From assembly GCA_041583015.1 (NCBI GenBank), contig JBFHGR010000027.1, positions 1 through 33,525 of the forward strand: DNA of 33,525 nt, written 5' to 3'. The position numbers were made by a program, and so were the translations under genes. Positions 1 through 6,839 of the stretch are shown piece after piece (position 1 is the stretch's first letter; each line of letters opens with the position of its first letter). The notes under the pieces were generated by a model that searched no databases, had not been told where the DNA came from, and saw only the letters and a program-made list of their open reading frames with translations. This stretch comes from Parvicella sp041583015 (lineage in GTDB: Bacteria > Bacteroidota > Bacteroidia > Flavobacteriales_D > Parvicellaceae).

Positions 1-1452
1 TATGGTGGAATTAGAAATCATGCAGATTATCAAATGGGAAATGGACGCTACGCCAAGAACTCTAGATTTAAAGAACAAAGTATTAAAACATCCTTAGGAT
101 TTACCAAAAATAAATGGGTGACAAACCTTAGGTATCAATACAATCAAAGCAGAATAGGAATTCCAGGACACACACATGATTCTATCATTGTTCCATCTTT
201 ATTTATGGCATCTGAACAACTCAGAAGTAATAATGTACCTGCACAAGTAATCAACAATCATTTTGCTATATGGGAAAATAAGTTCTACGTTAAAAATCAA
301 GTAATACAAGCAAATATTGGTGCAACTTACAACCATTTGCAAGAACATGAAGATAGAATTACCATTTCGGATATTGATTTAACATTGACCAATTTATTTT
401 ATAACATTAACACCAATTACGAATTAAATAAAACCAACAGTCTTAATTTGGGTTCACAAGGAATGCATCAAGACAACAAGAATAGACCTGACGCACCAGA
501 AGTTATTCTTCCTAACCTAACATCTACTGATGCTGGCATTTACGCTTTGTACACCAAGCGCTTTGATAAATTAGTACTGCAAGGAGGTCTTCGATATGAT
601 TGGAGAATCCTCGATGTACCAACAAATGAAATAGCGGATACTGCATTCAATCAAACTTATGAAGGATTGAACTATTCTGCTGGCTTAAAATACACATTAA
701 ATAAACACCATGATTTTAGACTTAACGTCTCCACCGGAACACGTGCTCCCAATACATCAGAATTACTTTCCAATGGTGTTCATCACGGGAGTGTAAGATA
801 TGAAGTTGGAGATAGAAATCTAATTTCGGAAAAAGCACTGCAAATAGACTTAGCATACACATTAAAAGCAGAACATTTTGAAATGATTGTTAATCCATTT
901 TATTCATTCTTAAATAATTACAAATATTTAGAAAATAAGCAAACATACTATGACGGCTTTATGATATATCAATATACAGAAGCACCACAGGCTACTATTT
1001 ATGGTGGAGAAATAGCCTTGCACTACCACCCTCATTTTGCTCACAACCTTCATATTGAAAGTAATTTAACTTATGTGCGCGCCTATATTGATGCAACAAA
1101 CAACCTCCCTCTTGTTCCACAAAACAATATCAATACACAATTGAAATACGATCTATTAAAAGAAAAAAACAAAAACAACGTTTCAATAGCACTTCAGCAC
1201 ATTTACTATGCGGAACAAAATCACTTTAGTGAAGACGAAACTAAAACCGATAGTTATCAATTGTTCAATTTAGGCATTCAATATCATAAATCCATAAAAA
1301 ACCCAATAACAATAGGCATAGGTGTTAGAAACATTCTAAATGAAAATTATTTCAATCATGTTTCTTACATCAAACATTTTGGAATATATAATCCTGGTAG
1401 AAATTTTTATATCAGCCTTAAAGTTCAAATTATAAACAATAAAAATAAATAA
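1..1452 (+). CDS. TonB-dependent receptor, C-terminal part (5' end outside window)
   Basis: The reading frame is open from base 1, so the N-terminal signal peptide, plug and first barrel strands lie upstream of the window. What remains (about 483 codons) is an outer-membrane beta-barrel: alternating aromatic/polar strands, the receptor-like segment LRLNVSTGTRAPN-type (seen here as FRLNVSTGTRAPN), and a closing region GVRNILNENYFNH...GRNFYISLKV, typical of TonB-dependent receptors. The protein would import a ligand across the outer membrane using TonB energy. An early extracellular-loop-like segment reads GIPGHTHDS and other loops are His-rich (HYHPHFAHNLH). I recall a similar GxPGHxH loop from ZnuD-type zinc receptors, so a metal or metal-complex ligand is a reasonable guess, not a demonstrated one. 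The lipoprotein gene follows after 3 bases, so the two are probably co-transcribed. Confidence 0.9.
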   Translation, partial: YGGIRNHADYQMGNGRYAKNSRFKEQSIKTSLGFTKNKWVTNLRYQYNQSRIGIPGHTHDSIIVPSLFMASEQLRSNNVPAQVINNHFAIWENKFYVKNQVIQANIGATYNHLQEHEDRITISDIDLTLTNLFYNINTNYELNKTNSLNLGSQGMHQDNKNRPDAPEVILPNLTSTDAGIYALYTKRFDKLVLQGGLRYDWRILDVPTNEIADTAFNQTYEGLNYSAGLKYTLNKHHDFRLNVSTGTRAPNTSELLSNGVHHGSVRYEVGDRNLISEKALQIDLAYTLKAEHFEMIVNPFYSFLNNYKYLENKQTYYDGFMIYQYTEAPQATIYGGEIALHYHPHFAHNLHIESNLTYVRAYIDATNNLPLVPQNNINTQLKYDLLKEKNKNNVSIALQHIYYAEQNHFSEDETKTDSYQLFNLGIQYHKSIKNPITIGIGVRNILNENYFNHVSYIKHFGIYNPGRNFYISLKVQIINNKNK

Positions 1453-1455
1453 ATC

Positions 1456-1668
1456 ATGAAAAAGAAACAACTACTTATGATCGTTAGTGCAGTAGCATTA
1501 ACATTTGCATCTTGCTCTAAACAAGAGTGTCATGAATGTCATTACGATGGACCAAATGGAGAAGTTGAATTAGGAGAATATTGTGATGATGAATTAGAAG
1601 ATTTGGAAGCTAGCGGATTTACTGATACAGACGGAACCGTATATGAAGTTCACTGTCACGAACATTAA
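1456..1668 (+). CDS. Small Cys/His-rich lipoprotein
   Basis: A 70-residue protein with a lipoprotein signal: KKK at the N-terminus, a hydrophobic stretch and lipobox FASC, giving lipidated Cys20. The mature part is only about 50 residues but holds four further Cys (25, 28, 43, 67) and five His (26, 29, 66, 68, 70), arranged as CHECH near the start and HCHEH at the very end. This suggests metal binding or two disulfides. CHECH also fits the CXXCH heme-c signature, which may be chance. It lies 3 bases after the TonB-dependent receptor gene and before a hairpin, so it is the last gene of that operon and may work with the receptor as a surface or periplasmic binding partner. I do not recognise a named family. 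Confidence 0.85.
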   Translation: MKKKQLLMIVSAVALTFASCSKQECHECHYDGPNGEVELGEYCDDELEDLEASGFTDTDGTVYEVHCHEH

Positions 1669-1694
1669 TATTACCAATTCTTAGTGTAAAAGTT

Positions 1695-1728
1695 TTAAGA
1701 AGAGCCCGAAATTTCGGGCTCTTCTTAA
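1695..1728 (+). terminator. 34-bp perfect palindrome, probable terminator
   Basis: Two 16-base arms around a central AT pair are exactly self-complementary, with a GC-rich core AGAGCCCGAA / TTCGGGCTCT. It sits 27 bases after the lipoprotein stop. There is no long T run after it, only TTAATTAAG, so it may be an imperfect intrinsic terminator or an mRNA-stabilising 3' hairpin. Being symmetric it could act on either strand. Confidence 0.7.
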
Positions 1729-1729
1729 T

Positions 1730-1737
1730 TAAGTTTG
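1730..1737 (+). promoter_or_regulatory. -7 promoter element TAAGTTTG
   Basis: Matches the Bacteroidota -7 consensus TAnnTTTG exactly. It begins two bases after the palindrome and ends 24 bases before the ATG at 1762. Transcription would start near 1742, which argues that 1762, not the TTG at 1735, is the start of the next gene. I see no clear -33 TTTG; that position falls inside the palindrome. Confidence 0.55.
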
Positions 1738-1761
1738 TATCATTCTCAAATTATTTTTGAC

Positions 1762-2526
1762 ATGATAGCATACGGTATTGCCACACTTTCTATAATTCCA
1801 TGTAGAGCAGAGCCTTCAGATAAGGCTGAAATTATTACTCAGTTACTTTTTGGAGAGCACTATTCAGTAATTGAAGAAGAACAAAAATGGTTGAAAGTAA
1901 AAAATGCTTTCGACAATTATGAAGGCTGGATTTGCAGAAAACAATTTACCGAAATCACATCCAAGGAATTTGATGAAATGAGTCTGAATGAATTTCCTTT
2001 GTGCGGTGAATTAGTTGGTGCTGTAAATTACTTGGGTGAAAATAGAAACATTACGCTAGGAGCAACACTCCCCTATCTTAGTCAAAGTAAAATCACCATT
2101 CGCAATGAAAAAGCAAATTTTATAGGTATTCCCAATACTAAACATGCAAGTAAATTAATGGATTACGCCATGCTATATTTAAACACTCCATATTTATGGG
2201 GTGGCAGATCTCCTTTTGGTATTGATTGCTCCGGATTTGCTCAGATAGTTTACAAATTATGTGGATATAAATTACCTAGAGACGCGTATCAACAAGCAGA
2301 AGAAGGCTATGATGTTCCTTTTGTTGAAACTTCAGAACCTGGAGACTTGGCATTCTTTGATAATGAAGAAGGAAGCATAACACATGTAGGAATAGTCACA
2401 GAACCAGGCAAGATTATTCACGCTTCCGGAAGAGTAAAAATAGACTTGCTAGACAGTCAAGGCATTTATGATGTAGAACTTAAAAAGTATACACATAAGT
2501 TGAGATTGATTAGAAGGATAGTATAA
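1762..2526 (+). CDS. NlpC/P60 family peptidase (C40) with SH3-like N-terminus
   Basis: A 254-residue cysteine peptidase expected to cut peptidoglycan stem peptides (gamma-D-glutamyl-diaminoacyl type). The N-terminal 60 residues look like a bacterial SH3 domain (AEPSDKAEIITQLLFGE...WLKVKNAFDNYEGWI). The C-terminal half is the NlpC/P60 domain: YLWGGRSPFGIDCSGF with nucleophile Cys156, HVGI with His208, and the third polar residue His220 in IIHASG. A longer reading from TTG1735 exists, but the promoter element at 1730-1737 overlaps it, so I chose ATG1762. No signal peptide is evident from that start, as in several cytoplasmic YkfC-like members that process recycled muropeptides, so the compartment is uncertain. 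It converges with the next gene, with 2 bases between the stop codons. Confidence 0.88.
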   Translation: MIAYGIATLSIIPCRAEPSDKAEIITQLLFGEHYSVIEEEQKWLKVKNAFDNYEGWICRKQFTEITSKEFDEMSLNEFPLCGELVGAVNYLGENRNITLGATLPYLSQSKITIRNEKANFIGIPNTKHASKLMDYAMLYLNTPYLWGGRSPFGIDCSGFAQIVYKLCGYKLPRDAYQQAEEGYDVPFVETSEPGDLAFFDNEEGSITHVGIVTEPGKIIHASGRVKIDLLDSQGIYDVELKKYTHKLRLIRRIV

Positions 2527-2528
2527 TA

Positions 2529-4424
2529 TCAAACTCTAACTCCCATAATACATACATCATCAACCTGTTCGATATTACCCTTCCAATTATCGAATTGCAA
2601 CTGTAGTGTATCATTTTGGTCTTTCATCGCAAGATTACCAGAGTTTTCAAGGATATTTCTCAATTTCTTATACATAAATTTCTTACCATTTGGTCCTCCA
2701 AATTGATCTGCATATCCATCGGAAAATAAATACAAGCAATCTCCTGAAGTAAGTTTTAGTTTTTCTTGAGAAAATGGTTTACGATGTTCATACCTTCCGA
2801 TTGGCTGTTTATTCGGTCGTAAAATTTGTAAGCCAGTAATATTCAATATGTACAACGGATTATTAGCACCTGCGTAAGTTAGTTCGTTTGTATCCAAGTC
2901 TAATTTACAAAAACACATATCCATACCATCTTTCATACTTCTCTCATCAGAATCAAGTGTGTACTCTACTATCTCCGCAAGTTTATCTAATATCAAACTT
3001 GGCTCAGTCATTTTTTGTTCTTTTATACAAGAATTTAGCGCATTAGCACCAACCACACTCATTAGCGCTCCTGGCACTCCATGTCCAGTACAATCAGCTA
3101 CACAAAAATAAACTGTATTATTTTCTTTATGCATCCAATAAAAATCCCCACTGACTTTATCCTTTGGTCTAAACATAATAAAGTAGTCTTTAAAACATTC
3201 AAACTTGTTATTAGAAGGCATTAGAGCATTCTGAATAAATTTGCTGTAAGTCAAACTATCATCAATATCTTTTAATGCTTCAGAAATCATCATGTTTTTC
3301 TCTTCTACTTCCTTCTTCTGACTTGAGATAATACTGTATAATTTTTTGTTTTTTATGAATGCATAACTTAAGGATATAAGAATCACCCCCACTGCAACCA
3401 ATGACAACATCAATAGGTTGTTTCTAGATTCAATCGTTTCGTTTTCCAGATCCTTTTTAGCGGAGATTGCTTTTTGTGAAGCGATTTCTTTTTCCTTTTC
3501 TGCAAGATCCAATTTACTTTTGACTTGTTTTACCTTATTCAATTTCTCTATATTGAATATAGTATCACTTACTTTCATCAATTCTTTTTGAAAATTCAAA
3601 GCTGTTTGATAATCTCCTTTTTTTTCAGCCAAGTGAAGCATCACCTCTAAAGCTTCACTCTTTTCATAAATCAAATTATTCACTTCAGAAAAAGCATAAC
3701 TCATATAAGCATATTTCTCAGCATTATTTATGTCATTCATTTCTTCGTAATTCAGCCCAATCAACATTAGAATGGTAGCTTTGCTATCCGTCATCTCCAA
3801 GTTTTCAGCAACCTTAAGCGCTTTCTCAAAATAAACAAGAGCCACATCATATTCCTTTATATATTGGTAATACTTTCCCCAATTCTGATTGAGGTAGTAA
3901 TATTGACTTTCATCAAAATACTCTTTTAACCCTTCTAATCTAGTCAAACAATACTTAGCGCTATCAGGTTTATCCAATTCAAGATAATCCATAGACAAGT
4001 TATTCAAGTTATTGGCTTGAGATGAATAGTTATCCATACGAACATTAATCTCATATGCTTTTTTTAGCATGTTAATTCCCGCTCTTTTTTCTCCAAGCCT
4101 TTTCAGTAAAATACTCTTCAAAGAATAGGTTGATGCTAGTAAATGTTGCTTGTCTAACTTTATGAAAATCTTCTCTGCATTAAGCAATTCTCTTTCACTA
4201 CTTTCGTAATCCGTCATAAGAATCAGAACCCTAACCTTAGACAATGAAAGGTCTCCCTGTTGCAGTAATGTTAATTTAGAAGTATCAATGCCCATACAAA
4301 TCCTATACGAAGAATCAGGATAAGTATAATAAATATCATCAGCTAATTTTATTTTCTCCTCAAAATCCGTTTGTGCATTTGTAGCAATCGTAATAAAAAT
4401 AAGCAGAAGGAAAATTATACGCAT
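2529..4424 (-). CDS. TPR-domain SpoIIE-type serine phosphatase
   Basis: 631 residues. Signal peptide at 1-18 (MRIIFLLLIFITIATNA), then TPR-like helical repeats from about 60 to 290 (for example EYDVALVYFEKALKVAENL), a coiled coil at about 295-330, one membrane helix at about 337-357 and a second coiled coil at 365-395. The C-terminal PP2C-like SpoIIE domain covers about 405-631. Metal-binding acidic residues fall where the family has them: Asp427 in GDFYW, Asp444 in ADCTGHGVPGA, Asp499 in KDGMD, Asp569 in SDG and Asp622/623 near the end. The TPRs should be periplasmic and the phosphatase cytoplasmic, so it probably senses something outside and dephosphorylates a Ser/Thr protein such as an STAS-type anti-anti-sigma factor. 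None is encoded nearby. It has its own promoter element and is a paralogue of the next gene upstream (4496-6496). Confidence 0.9.
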   Translation of the reverse strand: MRIIFLLLIFITIATNAQTDFEEKIKLADDIYYTYPDSSYRICMGIDTSKLTLLQQGDLSLSKVRVLILMTDYESSERELLNAEKIFIKLDKQHLLASTYSLKSILLKRLGEKRAGINMLKKAYEINVRMDNYSSQANNLNNLSMDYLELDKPDSAKYCLTRLEGLKEYFDESQYYYLNQNWGKYYQYIKEYDVALVYFEKALKVAENLEMTDSKATILMLIGLNYEEMNDINNAEKYAYMSYAFSEVNNLIYEKSEALEVMLHLAEKKGDYQTALNFQKELMKVSDTIFNIEKLNKVKQVKSKLDLAEKEKEIASQKAISAKKDLENETIESRNNLLMLSLVAVGVILISLSYAFIKNKKLYSIISSQKKEVEEKNMMISEALKDIDDSLTYSKFIQNALMPSNNKFECFKDYFIMFRPKDKVSGDFYWMHKENNTVYFCVADCTGHGVPGALMSVVGANALNSCIKEQKMTEPSLILDKLAEIVEYTLDSDERSMKDGMDMCFCKLDLDTNELTYAGANNPLYILNITGLQILRPNKQPIGRYEHRKPFSQEKLKLTSGDCLYLFSDGYADQFGGPNGKKFMYKKLRNILENSGNLAMKDQNDTLQLQFDNWKGNIEQVDDVCIMGVRV

Positions 4425-4447
4425 TAATTCAAAAATTTAGATTCGAC

Positions 4448-4455
4448 CAAAACTA
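4448..4455 (-). promoter_or_regulatory. -7 promoter element TAGTTTTG for the TPR/SpoIIE gene
   Basis: Read on the minus strand this matches TAnnTTTG. It ends 23 bases before the ATG of the TPR phosphatase, a spacing like those before icmF and purC. It lies in the 71-base gap between the two phosphatase genes, so the second can be transcribed separately. No good -33 element is visible. Confidence 0.5.
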
Positions 4456-4495
4456 AGGAAAAATTATAAAAACATTTATTGTAATCTACAATTTA

Positions 4496-6496
4496 TTATA
4501 ATTTGACTCCTACTATCACAACATCATCGACTTGCTCTACATTATCCTTCCAAGAAATAAAAATATCATTCAAAAGATCTTTCTGTTTTTCCATTGGCAA
4601 TGAACTATTTTGAAGTAAAACTTTCTTAAAGGATTTGTACATATATTTTTTGCCTTTAGGCCCTCCAAACTGATCTGCGTATCCATCCGAAAACATATAA
4701 ATCAAATCACCTTTTTTATACTTAAATGTTACGCAGTTAAAAGATTTCATATGGTCATGCAAGCCTACTGGTTGTTTATCACCTTTGATTTCAATTAAGG
4801 AAAAAGTTTCGCCAATTACAGAACTTCTACGTTGAAGTTCATCCTCACTTAAATCTTCTGTTTTTCGAATAATCCACAATGGGTTATTGGCTCCGACAAA
4901 TTGGAGTTCATTATTTTCTTGATCTATTCTACAAATGGAAATATCCATTCCATCTTTAATCCCAACCTGGCTTTTAGAAAACGTTTCTATAATAATATCT
5001 CGTGTATTATTCATTACATTTTCCAATGAAATCTTGCTAAATTCATATAGAGAACGATGTAAAGCATTGTTACAAACCACACTTACAAGCGCACCAGGAA
5101 CACCGTGTCCTGTACAGTCGGCAGCAGCGATATAATCATAACCTTTGTGATGCTCAAACCAATAAAAATCACCACTCACTACATCTTTAGGTTTGAAATA
5201 AACAAAACTGTTTGGTAGAAATTTTTTAATATCATCAACGGCAGGTAAAATTGCTTTCTGTAACCTTTTAGCGTAATTGATACTATCTTGAATTTCCTTA
5301 TGTGTAGACTCGATTTCGGCATTTTTATGTACCAATTCTTCTGTTCTCTCCCTTACTTTATCTTCCAATGATTCATATGATTCTTTAAGTCTTAAAATCA
5401 TCGTATTAAAGTGCTCACTTAATTCTGTAACCTCGTTATTTCCCTCCACTGGAACGGTAGCCATCATTCCACCTTCTTTTATGTTGCTGATTTTATCATT
5501 TAGCACGGAAATTGGTCTCGATATTACCTTTGCTCGCCAATAAATCAATAACAACATTGGAATAATAAATAGCACAAGCAAAAATACATTCCTAAGTAGT
5601 TGCTCTTTAAACAATTGCTTTTCAATTGAATTGTTATACAAAATACGGACAATGTAACCATCATTCATATTTGAATCATCAATATCTAGATGAAGAAACT
5701 GTCTCGTATAAGTGATGCCGTCTTTAACTTCAATAGAACTAACATCCTTACCTTCCTCCAATGAGAGCAACGCATCTTTTTTCTCGGCCTTAGTTACTGT
5801 ATGCCCTTGATAGTTGATAAATTTATCCGTACCAAAAAATAGCGATATCGTATCGATGTCGTTATACTTGTCTGCTATCGTATTTAATTTATCTGTAAAT
5901 AACTGCACAAGATTCTTTGAATGCTCATCATAAAGACCTATTTCAACAATGTACAACTTATCTTTTGTAGAGTGATAAGAATATTTTTTAGGCGTTTTAG
6001 TTGACATTTCAATACTGATCCTATCTTCCATAAATTCTCCAGAATCCCAGACATTATTAAAATGTGGTTCAAAAAAATCTCCTAATTCATAGAAATTTAA
6101 TCCTAAGTCAGTTTTATAGGTCGTATTAACAATAACCCCTTGCTTATTTATAATGTACAAGTCTTGACTGTTAGTCATACCTAAAGCAGTACGTAAACTA
6201 TCTAAGTCGGTTGATTCTATTAAATCAGTGTTGGCAAAAACATGATGCACCAATGTATCACTAAATTTCCTAGCCTGATTACTCATTTCAGTTTCAAATT
6301 CTAAAATGGTTTGATTGAAAAAATCAATAAAATCATTGACTTCTTTTTTTACTTGTAAAATATGATTTTGCCTGTCAGCAATTATCTCTTCTCTTTCTGA
6401 ATAAATATTGTACGCACCTATACCTAAAATTACTAAAACCACTGGAGTGATTACTGTAACAATTAATTGTCTAAATATGGTGGTTCTTTTCTTCAA
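4496..6496 (-). CDS. HAMP-domain sensor with SpoIIE-type serine phosphatase
   Basis: 666 residues. Membrane helix 1 at about 9-30, a large extracytoplasmic region at 31-300 that resembles a Cache-type sensor (DLYIINKQGVIVNTTYKTDLGLNF is typical of such folds), membrane helix 2 at about 302-320, HAMP at 321-373, a coiled coil to about 405, and a SpoIIE/PP2C domain at 420-666. Key residues are present: GDFYW at 442-446, AADCTGHGVPGAL at 458-470, KDGMD, SDGYADQFGGP and VEQVDDV. It should detect a small molecule or stress outside the membrane and control a phosphatase inside. It is the third gene after icmF with gaps of 22 and 12 bases, so all three are probably one transcript. The output domain is very like that of the neighbouring TPR protein. 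Confidence 0.9.
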   Translation of the reverse strand: MKKRTTIFRQLIVTVITPVVLVILGIGAYNIYSEREEIIADRQNHILQVKKEVNDFIDFFNQTILEFETEMSNQARKFSDTLVHHVFANTDLIESTDLDSLRTALGMTNSQDLYIINKQGVIVNTTYKTDLGLNFYELGDFFEPHFNNVWDSGEFMEDRISIEMSTKTPKKYSYHSTKDKLYIVEIGLYDEHSKNLVQLFTDKLNTIADKYNDIDTISLFFGTDKFINYQGHTVTKAEKKDALLSLEEGKDVSSIEVKDGITYTRQFLHLDIDDSNMNDGYIVRILYNNSIEKQLFKEQLLRNVFLLVLFIIPMLLLIYWRAKVISRPISVLNDKISNIKEGGMMATVPVEGNNEVTELSEHFNTMILRLKESYESLEDKVRERTEELVHKNAEIESTHKEIQDSINYAKRLQKAILPAVDDIKKFLPNSFVYFKPKDVVSGDFYWFEHHKGYDYIAAADCTGHGVPGALVSVVCNNALHRSLYEFSKISLENVMNNTRDIIIETFSKSQVGIKDGMDISICRIDQENNELQFVGANNPLWIIRKTEDLSEDELQRRSSVIGETFSLIEIKGDKQPVGLHDHMKSFNCVTFKYKKGDLIYMFSDGYADQFGGPKGKKYMYKSFKKVLLQNSSLPMEKQKDLLNDIFISWKDNVEQVDDVVIVGVKL

Positions 6497-6508
6497 AAAG
6501 TAGTTTTT

Positions 6509-6817
6509 TTAATCAAACATGTGAGTAGCTTGTGAAAGTCCTAAAAACAAAGAAACAAAACTCACTGCAACAGCAATCCATCCTATTTTCTCTTTTTTCA
6601 CTCCACCAATGACACCCAAAATAATGCCAAGTAATCCTGCCCCCATTGCAATATTCCCCCACATCATCATCTCTTCATGGTAAGCCATCCAAAGATCAGG
6701 ACCAAAAAGCGCTGCAGATTCATCTGACATTTTTGGAACAAATTCAATCATATTATAAATGCCGGCAATTGCTCCTAATGCACCAACAATTAAACCAATA
6801 ACACTTAATACTTTCAT
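6509..6817 (-). CDS. Small membrane protein, unknown function
   Basis: 102 residues with about three hydrophobic helices: 4-24 (a Gly/Ala-rich stretch LIVGALGAIAGIY), 53-72 (IAMGAGLLGIILGVIGGV) and 78-97. A polar acidic/Met-rich loop (EFVPKMSDESAALFGPDLWMAYHEEMMMW) separates helices 1 and 2. It lies between icmF (22 bases) and the HAMP/SpoIIE gene (12 bases), on the same strand, and has no obvious promoter of its own. I do not recognise the family. It could accompany the sensor phosphatase in the membrane, but this rests on position only. Confidence 0.75.
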   Translation of the reverse strand: MKVLSVIGLIVGALGAIAGIYNMIEFVPKMSDESAALFGPDLWMAYHEEMMMWGNIAMGAGLLGIILGVIGGVKKEKIGWIAVAVSFVSLFLGLSQATHMFD

Positions 6818-6839
6818 TATATATTTATTTTAGGGGTTA

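Noticed and set aside
1530..1545. Reading CHECH in the lipoprotein as proof of a cytochrome c
   Set aside because: The protein has two further Cys and no other cytochrome feature; the motif is noted but a disulfide or metal site is as likely.
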